Below, one piece after another: positions 9,671 to 17,502 of a stretch of DNA of 64,000 bases. How positions within the stretch are numbered: position 1 is the stretch's first letter; each line of letters begins with the position of its first letter. The stretch comes from Polyangia bacterium (GTDB lineage Bacteria > Myxococcota_A > Polyangia > Nannocystales > Nannocystaceae): NCBI GenBank assembly GCA_030424595.1, contig JAUHWG010000002.1, forward strand, positions 310,001 to 374,000, read 5' to 3'. The notes under the pieces were generated by a model that was not told the origin of the DNA, did not search any database, and saw only the letters and a program-made list of their open reading frames with translations. A program made the position numbers and the translations under genes.

Positions 9671-10121
9671 CCCGTCTGGGACACCGCATGCTGTCACGTG
9701 GACGACGACGACGCCCCGCCGATGCTGGCGCCGGGTCGAGGTCACTTCGCGGGGTTCATCGGCAAGAGCAGGGACGAGGCAGAACGAGGTCCGAGCTGCT
9801 CGGGGGGGGAACAGAGGTCGAGGAGCAGGTATCCACTGCGCTCGATCCAGATCGCGGCCGACCGGTCGGGGCGGGACGTGCAGATTAGAGGGCGAAGAGG
9901 GGTGTCTTCTCCGATGCTCGGACACCATCTGCGCCTCTCCTGTCGAGCGCTGTCATAGGCGATCCGGCCGACCCCCGCGCTCGTCCGTGCGGCGCCGCGG
10001 GTACACCTCCGTCCGCGACGAAAGAGCGTGAAAGCGGCTGAAAGAGACGTTCTCGGCGAACTCCGTCAAGGTCTCCTTGTCGATGCCAACAAACCTCATC
10101 GACGCACAAAGGAGAGACATC
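9671..10121. other. 450-base region with no convincing gene
   Basis: Open frames exist on both strands, but none has a start with a ribosome binding site or a recognisable domain. The most protein-like reading is on the minus strand between roughly 9,960 and 9,740 (containing RSAAIWIERSGYLLLDL and ending MNPAK). It lacks a good start and may be a remnant. The final ~60 bases form the leader of the gene at 10122. Confidence 0.4.
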
Positions 10122-10580
10122 ATGAACATCCTAGACATCACGGGCCAGGCAGAGATCGAGACCCTCATCAACGCGATTCACTCGGGAGACACGACGGTCG
10201 AGGGCGAGAGCGAGCGCGAGTTCGCGTCCGCGAGCGCGAGCGCCTCGTGGGGACCGACGGGCGGGAACATGCACGGCTGGCTGACCTACGCCGGCGCAAA
10301 GGTCTACTTTGAGGCGACCTCGACCCACTCGCGCAGCGGGCTCTTCTACGCGGGCGGCGGGATCTTTCACCGCAACGCTGCGCTCAAGGCCGCCCTTCTT
10401 GACGGCAAGGTCGGGACCTTCGAGATCGAGACCGTCAGCGGCGGTCGTCCCGGCGAACGACGAATGTACTTCCAGATGTTCGTCGACGGGAAGCCGGTCC
10501 TAGAGCCGCGCCTTCTCTTCCTCGGAGTCGGGGATGGCGACGCGATGAAGGGCTCGGTCAAGTTCACGCTCTACCGCTGA
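10122..10580 (+). CDS. small protein of unknown function
   Basis: 152 residues with no signal peptide or transmembrane segment. The ATG at 10122 is chosen because AAAGGAGAG at 10108-10116 is a strong ribosome binding site five bases upstream; an in-frame ATG at 10077 has none. The middle (GWLTYAGAKVYFEATSTHSR, LFYAGGGIFHRNAALKAALL) and the end (SVKFTLYR) suggest a compact beta-rich fold with one helix. A short Ser/Ala run (ASASASASW) precedes it. Two strong hairpins follow the stop codon. It stands alone, so context gives no role. I do not recognise a family. Confidence 0.8.
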   Translation: MNILDITGQAEIETLINAIHSGDTTVEGESEREFASASASASWGPTGGNMHGWLTYAGAKVYFEATSTHSRSGLFYAGGGIFHRNAALKAALLDGKVGTFEIETVSGGRPGERRMYFQMFVDGKPVLEPRLLFLGVGDGDAMKGSVKFTLYR

Positions 10581-10600
10581 TCCGAGCCTAGGAGCGCCGG

Positions 10601-10620
10601 CGGGGGTCCGCGGACCCCCG
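10601..10620. terminator. perfect GC-rich palindrome after the small gene
   Basis: A 20-base perfect palindrome, CGGGGGTCCGCGGACCCCCG, lies 20 bases after the stop at 10580. The flanks GGAGCGCCGG and TCGCCGGGACGCTCC can partly extend the stem. There is no T-tract, so it may act as a transcript-end hairpin rather than a classical intrinsic terminator. Confidence 0.5.
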
Positions 10621-10656
10621 TCGCCGGGACGCTCCACAGCTCCAACGATCTGAGGG

Positions 10657-10686
10657 GGCGGGCCTGTGCGTAGGCGCAGGCCCGCC
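10657..10686. terminator. bidirectional hairpin between convergent genes
   Basis: GGCGGGCCTG (10657-10666) pairs perfectly with CAGGCCCGCC (10677-10686) around a 10-base loop. It lies between the small gene ending at 10580 and the convergent phospholipase gene ending at 10731. TCGTTCC follows on the plus strand. It is a likely terminator for one or both directions. Confidence 0.65.
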
Positions 10687-10730
10687 TCGTTCCCCCCGCC
10701 GCGACCGCCCATCGAGCTCCCGCCCCACAA

Positions 10731-12335
10731 TCACGCCATCGCCCGCAGCCGCTGCTGCGCGTATGCGTATCCCAGCGCCACCGCCTCGTCGAAGCGATGA
10801 CGCGCCAGACAGCCGATATCGGCGACTGGCGGGTCGAAGATCATATCGCCAGAGTCGAGATCGAGCTCCGTCGTCACGGCCCCGTCGACCGCCGCCGCGA
10901 TCACTCGATTGATCAGCGTGGGGATGGTCAGGGTGGGCTCGCCCTGGACCAGCCGGCGCACCCGCTCCAGGGGTCGAAGGCTCGGGCGATAATCCCTCCA
11001 GATCGACGACTCGGGCCCCGGTGAGGCGACCGCGTGGGCCTTCACGGCGATGACCCGACCGCCGCCTGCGAGCGCCCTGGCCCGCGACACCGGGAGGCTG
11101 CCGAGCACCGCCCCGTCGACCAAGACTGCGTCCCCCTCGCGGACAGGCGGTCCCAGGCCCGGGATCGTCCCGCTCGCCTTGCAGGCCCGCCAGAGGATCC
11201 CAAGACGATGGGTATACGGTCGCATGGTCGCGAGGTCGGTCGAGAAGCAGGCGAAGCCGAGCGGCAGGTCTTCGATCCTCCGCTCTCCGTGACAGGCGCG
11301 GAGCCCCTCCTCCAAGTGGCGGGCCCCGAGGGCCGAGAGCACTGGGAGCTGAGGATCGAAGAGGCGCGGCCTGTCGACGTAGAGCGCCCGCAGGTGATCG
11401 CGGATCGTATCGGTCCCGAGCCCGCGGGCGATGAGCGCACCCACCACCCCTCCCATGCTGGTCCCCGCCACGTAGTCGATCGCAACGCCGGCCTCGACGA
11501 GCGCTCGGTAGACCCCGAGGTGAGCGAAGCCGCGACAGCCTCCGGCGCCGAGCACCAAGGTCGTCGCCCTCCCTGTCACCCGCCGGACGAGGCGCTCCCA
11601 GTCTGCGGGAGCCTGGACATGATGGTGGCTGTGCGAGGCGCGTAGGTAGGCGCCCCAGCGTCGGAGGCCGGCGGCGCCCCTCGGTCGCTGGCGCAAGGGT
11701 CGACGGTGCTGGACGACGAGCGCGAGGTGACCGGAGATCGCGAGCAGCTCGGCCGGGGGCACGTGCGACGCCCCGTCGACGTCGACGATGAGCGCGACGA
11801 TATCCGACCCTCGAGGGGGCTCCTGGGAGCTCCCGACCTGGACCCGACCGCGGGTCCCGCTGGCGACGAGCGCGGACTCGATCGAGTCGCAGGCCGCTTC
11901 AAGATCGACGCCTGGTGATCCGGCGCGGACGTGTATCCGCGGCCCCTCGGAGCTCGCTCGCCCCCGTCGTCGGAGCATGCTCAACACCTCCTCTTCGACC
12001 GCGCTGCGGGCGACCTCGTCGAGGTCATCCAAGCGGAGCTCGCGGAGGATCATGGCTGTCCCGGCGATCACGGACGCAGGCTCCGGCGCGCCAAAGAGGG
12101 CCCCCAGCGCGCCCAGGGGCTCGCCAGGGCCGACCCGCCCGACCCGGTGACCGTCGACCTCCCGCTCGGCGTAGCCCGCCTCGACCCAGCGGAGCCTCCG
12201 ACACGCTCGACCCCGCGCGCACAGCCTCTCGCCAGGCTCGACGATCACCCGAGCAGAGCCCAGATCGAGCGCGCTCAGCAGACCATCGCTCGATGGCGTC
12301 GCGGCGAATCCTACGTCGATCATCGGGCCCATCAT
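10731..12335 (-). CDS. patatin-like phospholipase with cNMP-binding-like N-terminus
   Basis: A serine hydrolase of the patatin / neuropathy-target-esterase-like family. It shows the oxyanion-hole motif GAGGCRGFAHLG, the nucleophile elbow GTSMG, and the catalytic Asp in VDGAVLGSLP, so the Ser-Asp dyad is complete. Residues ~1-120 (VIVEPGERLCARGRACRRLR, GRVGPGEPLGALGALFGAP) look like a cyclic-nucleotide-binding-type beta-roll, as in NTE. It is expected to release fatty acids from membrane phospholipids or lysophospholipids. It is the last gene of a three-gene operon, with its ATG six bases after the stop of lipoxygenase B. That strongly suggests it supplies free polyunsaturated fatty acid to the two lipoxygenases. 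Confidence 0.88.
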   Translation of the reverse strand: MMGPMIDVGFAATPSSDGLLSALDLGSARVIVEPGERLCARGRACRRLRWVEAGYAEREVDGHRVGRVGPGEPLGALGALFGAPEPASVIAGTAMILRELRLDDLDEVARSAVEEEVLSMLRRRGRASSEGPRIHVRAGSPGVDLEAACDSIESALVASGTRGRVQVGSSQEPPRGSDIVALIVDVDGASHVPPAELLAISGHLALVVQHRRPLRQRPRGAAGLRRWGAYLRASHSHHHVQAPADWERLVRRVTGRATTLVLGAGGCRGFAHLGVYRALVEAGVAIDYVAGTSMGGVVGALIARGLGTDTIRDHLRALYVDRPRLFDPQLPVLSALGARHLEEGLRACHGERRIEDLPLGFACFSTDLATMRPYTHRLGILWRACKASGTIPGLGPPVREGDAVLVDGAVLGSLPVSRARALAGGGRVIAVKAHAVASPGPESSIWRDYRPSLRPLERVRRLVQGEPTLTIPTLINRVIAAAVDGAVTTELDLDSGDMIFDPPVADIGCLARHRFDEAVALGYAYAQQRLRAMA

Positions 12336-12341
12336 CCGCCC

Positions 12342-13976
12342 CTAGATGTCGATGCAGGTCGCCATCTGCGCTGGGTCAAGCGCGGTGTAGGGTCGAAATC
12401 TCTGGCGGTTGCGCTCTTCGATCCTGGCGCTGACGCTCGCCAGGCGGGCCTGAAATCCCCCCAGGCAGCGGTCGTAGAGGGAGTCGCCCCCAGAGCGCGG
12501 CCACCGTGTCAGCGGGCGCTCCACCGGCCTCGCCAGGATGTACGCGGCGCCGAGCTGGCTAAGCGCCGGTCCGTGCGGCGGGAGCATCTCAAAGAACGAG
12601 CTCTCCGACGCTTCGCCGAGCCCGGTCATCGGCGGCGTGTAGAGCCCTGCCGGGGTCGCCGGGGCGAAGCCGTACGCCTCGTGCTGACCGTGCTGCATGG
12701 CGTTGTGCTGCGCGGTTACCTTGAACATCACCTCCGTCGCGAAGTCTACGAGCTCCGCCAACGTGCGTATCGTCGGTACGCCGCTCACCATGCCGCAGTC
12801 CGGGTCGATGAGCTCTGCGCGCCACGCCTGCACCTCGGGGTCCTGAGCGACCTCCTGATCGGCGAGGTAGCTGCCGCGGACAACCTCGTCGACGAACGCG
12901 CGCATCTCTCCGTGGACGCTCCTCGCGTCGTCGCGGTACGGAAACACCTGCACCGACGCGCTGCTGGCGACACCGCGACGCTCCAGATCCGCGCCCAGCG
13001 TATGATCCGACCAACGCCAGCCGGGCCAGCTCCCCTCGATAAGGGCGATGAGGCCCGCCCCTCCCGCGGACATCGACCGGTCGACGAGGCCCCCGGCGCC
13101 CAAGAGGAGCCCGCGAGCCCGCTCGTTGATCCCGACGCACTCCCGCAGGTGCGGCTCCAAGAGCTGATAGAGCGGATGCTCCGGCGCGAGGTTGCGGCGC
13201 ATCGTCACGCTCAGCACCTCGCCGACGAAGTGGGTCCCCAGCAGGTGATGCACGGCCTGATGGACGTGGTTGTTGGCGCTGTTTAGCCATCCCCGCGCGC
13301 TCATCCAGTCCCAGGGCCCGTCGAGCGGCGTCACCGTCAGGCACGAGCGCTCCGAGCCCAGCGCGATCGCCAGCGGACGGAGAACCTGCGCGTCATCGAT
13401 GACGAAGAGCGCACGGGCGGCGGTGAGGTAGCGACCGCGAAGACAGGAAAGCCCGCCCACTTCGCTGAGGTCGACGAGGAACACTCGGCCAGAGCGCAGC
13501 GCCTCCTCGAGCGTCATCCCCCCGGGCAGGAGCGCGGAGACCCGACCGTCCCCCAGCTCGAAGCCAGCGGGCACCTCCTCGCATGCCCGAAGCGACATCG
13601 GGTTAACCCCAGCGATGAAGCTCCAGGCGAAATAGCGGTCATCTCGCCACGATCCGCGCGCCTCCTCCGGCACGGAGATCAGCGGTCCCAGCTCTTCATA
13701 GCGGGAGAGGCGACGCGGCGTCGTCGACCGGACCCGAGACGCTCCGAGCGAGAGGACGCGGTTGAGCGCCGCGCGGCGCAGACGGCCCTTGAGGTAGCGC
13801 TCCGATCCAGGCGAGAGGAGTAGCTCGGGCGCCGCCTCCTGGGCATCGATGAGCCGCGGTGGCAAGCGAGGCTCCCGCACCAGGCGCAGCCGGTGACGCG
13901 CCTCCAAGAGGCTGCGCTCCCGCGCTGCACGCTCGGTACCGCTCGCACGCTGAGGAATGTGGACAGGCCGATTCAT
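12342..13976 (-). CDS. lipoxygenase B
   Basis: A 544-residue non-heme iron dioxygenase of polyunsaturated fatty acids, without a PLAT domain. The signature HQAVHHLLGTH supplies iron ligands H239 and H244. FIAGVNPMSLR, WLNSANNHVHQ and EHPLYQLLEPH match the lipoxygenase core. The third His is H424 in QHNAMQHGQ, and the C-terminal Ile (CIDI) supplies the carboxylate ligand. The usual fourth-ligand position (Asn/His/Ser) is Gln428, with His429 next to it, so coordination may be atypical. Its ATG overlaps the stop of lipoxygenase A (TGATG at 13976), which decides the start. It is followed by the phospholipase gene. Confidence 0.9.
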   Translation of the reverse strand: MNRPVHIPQRASGTERAARERSLLEARHRLRLVREPRLPPRLIDAQEAAPELLLSPGSERYLKGRLRRAALNRVLSLGASRVRSTTPRRLSRYEELGPLISVPEEARGSWRDDRYFAWSFIAGVNPMSLRACEEVPAGFELGDGRVSALLPGGMTLEEALRSGRVFLVDLSEVGGLSCLRGRYLTAARALFVIDDAQVLRPLAIALGSERSCLTVTPLDGPWDWMSARGWLNSANNHVHQAVHHLLGTHFVGEVLSVTMRRNLAPEHPLYQLLEPHLRECVGINERARGLLLGAGGLVDRSMSAGGAGLIALIEGSWPGWRWSDHTLGADLERRGVASSASVQVFPYRDDARSVHGEMRAFVDEVVRGSYLADQEVAQDPEVQAWRAELIDPDCGMVSGVPTIRTLAELVDFATEVMFKVTAQHNAMQHGQHEAYGFAPATPAGLYTPPMTGLGEASESSFFEMLPPHGPALSQLGAAYILARPVERPLTRWPRSGGDSLYDRCLGGFQARLASVSARIEERNRQRFRPYTALDPAQMATCIDI

Positions 13977-15628
13977 CACACCGTCACTCCCTCGGCGACC
14001 CTCAGGGGATCGAGCTCGTTGTAGGCGTATTCGTCGGTGCGAGCGCGGGCCTGGATCGTCGACTGGATCTCGAGCAGTTCGCGGGTCAAGGTCGCCCGCG
14101 CGGTCAACCCCGCCGCAGCTCCTCGCCACTGTCCGGGCTTCGGAGAGAGGAGGGTGTAGAGCGGATCGCTCCCCGCGGCGTAGGTCGCGGCGACCTGCTC
14201 GACCGCGTGTCGGCGGGTGACCGCCGAGGTCAGCCAAGCCTCGTCCACCTCGCCTCGACGCTCCGGTGGAGGTCGATAGAGGCCGTGCGGCATGTTGATG
14301 ACGTGGGCGTAGGCCTCGAACTGACCGTTGCTCAACGCCGCGTGCCAAGCCGTCGCGCGGAAGATCAGCTCGACACAGACCGCCGATAGCTGCTCTCGAC
14401 CCTCGAAGGCGCCGCCCCCTGGCAGCCCGCAGACCCGCCCAGCCTCGGGAGAGACGAGCTCCGCCGCCCAAGCCTGGAGCTCGTCGTCCTCGGCGAGCAT
14501 CCAAGGCTCCGGATAGACTCGGCGGAGGATCGCCTCCACGTAGCGCTCGATCGCCCCGTGGAGCGCGAGCGCGTCATCACGAAACCAGTACCCGGGCAGC
14601 ACGTCGCGGTCGAGCACCCCTCGATCCGCGAGCGTGCAGCGAAAGGTGCGCTCTGCGAAGGGCTGGCGATGGACGCGGCGCATGAGCACATCGCCGCCGA
14701 TCATCCCGGTCGACTTCATCCGCCCGAAGGTCCCGTGATCGCTGGCGGCCTGATCGCGAGCGATCGCGTTGACGGCGAAGAGCCAGCGAAAGTGCGGCGC
14801 GAGGAGCTCGGCCAGCGGATGCTCGTCCGCGAGCTGGCGCCGCGCCGCGATGACAAAGGCCTCGAGCTCGTAGTGACACCGGAGCAGGTGGCCGACGAAC
14901 TGATGGTGGTGAGCGTCCGCGCTTTGCAGGAAGGTACGCGCCGCCAGCCAGTCGAGCGGTGCGTCGAGCGGGCTGAAGACCGGCGTCTTCCCAGGCGACT
15001 GCGTCAGCTGGATCACCACGGGCGCGAGGACTCCATCGCGGCGGAGATAGAAGAGCGCGACCGGGGCCGCCATGTACCGGCCCTCGACGCAGGGGATCTG
15101 GTCGAGCTCGGAGTAGTCGCAGAGGAACATCCGAGCCTCCGCGAGGGCCTGGTCGAAGCTCATCTCGCCGATCACCCGATCCACGAGCGCTCGGAGCCCC
15201 GCCCGCTCTCGGCTACCGCCGAGCTTCTCGGGGAATTCCCGGCATCGCTCGATCACCGTCGGGTTGATCCCCGTGAGGCGCTGGCGGGCGAACCACGCGT
15301 CGCTGCGCCAGGCCGCGCGCGCACGCGGCTCTGGCCCGAGCGGGACGAAGCGATCGTAGGCCGCCAGCGAGCCCCAACGGGACGCCAAGACCCGCGGGGC
15401 GGCGAGGCTCACGTGAAGCGCCGCCCTGGCAAAACCCGCCGCGAAGACGGCCTTCTTGCGGACCGAGAAGCGCTCCGCCTTCGGCATCGTTCGGATCGCC
15501 GACGGGAGCCCCGGCTCAATCCGCCACTCGTAGTCCGCCCGTCGTCGCTCGAGGCCACGCCGTCGCCGCGCCCGCTCCCCAGGCGTCGCCCTGTCCGCCC
15601 GGCAGAAGTGACCAAACCCCTCCATCAT
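13976..15628 (-). CDS. lipoxygenase A
   Basis: A 550-residue lipoxygenase from the ATG at 15628 (a second ATG lies at 15625; longer frames reach 15787). RQRLTGINPTVI is the conserved pre-catalytic segment. HQFVGHLLRCH gives iron ligands H242 and H247, and WHAALSNGQ gives H429 with Ser433 in the fourth-ligand position, a variant also found in some animal enzymes. The C-terminus is Val550 instead of the near-universal Ile; the terminal carboxylate can still bind iron. It has no PLAT domain and no clear signal peptide. It is the first gene of the lipoxygenase A - lipoxygenase B - phospholipase operon. The two enzymes are only moderately similar, so they probably differ in regio- or substrate specificity. 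Confidence 0.9.
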   Translation of the reverse strand: MMEGFGHFCRADRATPGERARRRRGLERRRADYEWRIEPGLPSAIRTMPKAERFSVRKKAVFAAGFARAALHVSLAAPRVLASRWGSLAAYDRFVPLGPEPRARAAWRSDAWFARQRLTGINPTVIERCREFPEKLGGSRERAGLRALVDRVIGEMSFDQALAEARMFLCDYSELDQIPCVEGRYMAAPVALFYLRRDGVLAPVVIQLTQSPGKTPVFSPLDAPLDWLAARTFLQSADAHHHQFVGHLLRCHYELEAFVIAARRQLADEHPLAELLAPHFRWLFAVNAIARDQAASDHGTFGRMKSTGMIGGDVLMRRVHRQPFAERTFRCTLADRGVLDRDVLPGYWFRDDALALHGAIERYVEAILRRVYPEPWMLAEDDELQAWAAELVSPEAGRVCGLPGGGAFEGREQLSAVCVELIFRATAWHAALSNGQFEAYAHVINMPHGLYRPPPERRGEVDEAWLTSAVTRRHAVEQVAATYAAGSDPLYTLLSPKPGQWRGAAAGLTARATLTRELLEIQSTIQARARTDEYAYNELDPLRVAEGVTV

Positions 15629-15802
15629 CGCGCCCCCACGTCCCCGAGAGATCCGATCGCTCGCCGGCCCGTCCGACGCGACATCGTCCTCCTCTAGGCC
15701 CGAAACACTAGAGAGGCCGCGCCACGGAGACCATGACATCGACCTTACACCGAGGCGGGCGCCGGTCCGCCCTGTCCTCCGCGACACCCGCGCGGGGTCG
15801 CC

Positions 15803-17242
15803 TCACTCGCGCCGAGGACCGCCCGACCGAGCCCGGCCGAGCTCACCGCCCACGGAGGCCCCCGGATCGCCTGTCCACCACGACGGCGAGAACCATCCCC
15901 AGAGGAAGTAGCCGGCGATGAGCGGCCTGCCCTCCTGGTTCATCGCGAGGACGTCGCTCTTGCCGACCTCGCGCTCCTCCGTCGATCCCCAGAAATTCCA
16001 CGCGCCTGCGAGGGCCTCGCCATCGCTGTCAAAGCGGAACATCGCCGAGCTTATCGTGTGGATGATCCCGTCACCGTCGACGGCGATGGAGTCGACCGCC
16101 TCGACCCCTACGGGGACCTCCCAGACCCTGGCCCCGCTGGTCTCATAGCGCGCCAGCGCCCCCTTGGGCGACTCCCAACCGCTCTTGATCCCGCCGATCA
16201 GCGCGTCGCCGTCCGGCAGCGCCGCGATCGCGTGGGCCCCCCTCCAGGATGGGTCCGGGCGGCCGAAGTCGTCGACCCACAGGACCTGCCCCGCGGGATC
16301 GAGGAGCGCGACGAGGGCGCCGTCAAAATACCAATCGCTGGCTATCCCCTCGCTAATGCTCTGTGCGGACCACCCTGGTGAGAGATACGAGGACTCGCCC
16401 CAACCGCCCGCGACCCAGATGCTCCCCTCGGGGCCGACCGCGACCGCGACCCCCGCGGACGACGGCGTAAGCTCAGGATCAAGGTCGAGGTACGACGTCC
16501 AGCGCTCCGAACCATCGCTGTTGAGCTTGAGCACCCACAGCTCATCCGCCTCTCCGTTGTCGACCGTACCGACGACGACGATGTCCCCCTCAGGGCTGAT
16601 CGCGAGCCCGCTGGCGTAGCCGCCGAGCTCGATCGTGTTCTCCCACAGGAGGGTCCCCTCTGCGTCGTAGCGGGTGATCCAGGGCGAGTAGGGATAGTCC
16701 ACGGCAGACTGCCCCGCGACCACGACACCGCCGTCCATCGTCGCCACCAGCGCCCGGAGCGTGAATTCCTCGGCCACGAAGCTTCGCAGCCAGCCGTCGG
16801 CATAGCCCGACGTGAGCTGCCGGAGCCACATCGCCGTCCGGCACTGCGGAGAGCTGTCCTCTTCGTCACAGTTCCGCGTCTGCGGCGAGAGCCCGAGGAG
16901 GTAGATCGAGCCGTCAGGGCCGACGTCCATGTCCGTCACGAGGTTGGAGTCGCAGGGCTCCTGCGGGACCGTCCAGCGCGGCGTCTCCACCTCGTCGGTC
17001 GGCTCGCGGATCCAACCTTCGCCGACGATAAGAGGGGCCTCCGTACCCCACGTGAAGTCGGCGCAGGGATACATCTGCGTCGTCCCCTCGGTGGCAAACC
17101 CCGTGGTCGTCCCGCCGTCCGTGGTCGTCCCGCCGTCCGTGGTCGTCCCCGCGCTGTCCCATTCGATGCTGACGCCGCCGCACCCGGAGAGCGTCGCCGC
17201 GAGCAGAAGCGCCCCCCCGCCGAACGCCGATAGCCTATCCAT
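15803..17242 (-). CDS. secreted lipoprotein with beta-propeller-like repeats
   Basis: The signal ends in lipobox LAATLSGCGG. A linker with TTTDGG repeats (17101-17160, an 18-base DNA repeat) leads to ~400 residues of repeating four-strand units such as DGSIYLLG, GDIVVVGTVDNGEADELWVL and GSIWVAGGWG. These resemble PQQ/NHL/SBBP-type propellers. It is likely exposed on the outer membrane or secreted. The downstream lipoxygenase operon begins 175 bases after its stop, so the two may be separate units. No enzymatic residues are recognisable. Confidence 0.75.
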   Translation of the reverse strand: MDRLSAFGGGALLLAATLSGCGGVSIEWDSAGTTTDGGTTTDGGTTTGFATEGTTQMYPCADFTWGTEAPLIVGEGWIREPTDEVETPRWTVPQEPCDSNLVTDMDVGPDGSIYLLGLSPQTRNCDEEDSSPQCRTAMWLRQLTSGYADGWLRSFVAEEFTLRALVATMDGGVVVAGQSAVDYPYSPWITRYDAEGTLLWENTIELGGYASGLAISPEGDIVVVGTVDNGEADELWVLKLNSDGSERWTSYLDLDPELTPSSAGVAVAVGPEGSIWVAGGWGESSYLSPGWSAQSISEGIASDWYFDGALVALLDPAGQVLWVDDFGRPDPSWRGAHAIAALPDGDALIGGIKSGWESPKGALARYETSGARVWEVPVGVEAVDSIAVDGDGIIHTISSAMFRFDSDGEALAGAWNFWGSTEEREVGKSDVLAMNQEGRPLIAGYFLWGWFSPSWWTGDPGASVGGELGRARSGGPRRE

Positions 17243-17502
17243 CCGCCGAGGGTATCACGCATCTGCGCACTGCGTGCCAGCCCGGAGAACACGCAGTGCC
17301 AGGACAACCGGCGACGCCCTACCCCGGCCTGCGCCGCCGTAGCGACGAAGCGGGGCGAAGACCAGGCTCGCTAGCCGCAGGCAAACGCAAGATGTGCGAC
17401 GGTCGGACGACGAGCAAGACGACCGCCGCTCCGAAGGACAGCGAGCGCAGAGAAGGCCCTCGCCACCGACGGCGAGGACCCCCTCCGAACAGGTCGCGAC
17501 CC

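Noticed and set aside
9624..10031. Plus-strand open frame after the LRR gene
   Set aside because: Begins inside the LRR gene, is Arg/Gly/Ser-rich without motifs, and has no ribosome binding site.
11931..13286. A plus-strand frame of about 450 codons opposite the phospholipase and lipoxygenase B
   Set aside because: No recognisable domain; lies exactly over conserved catalytic regions of the real genes.
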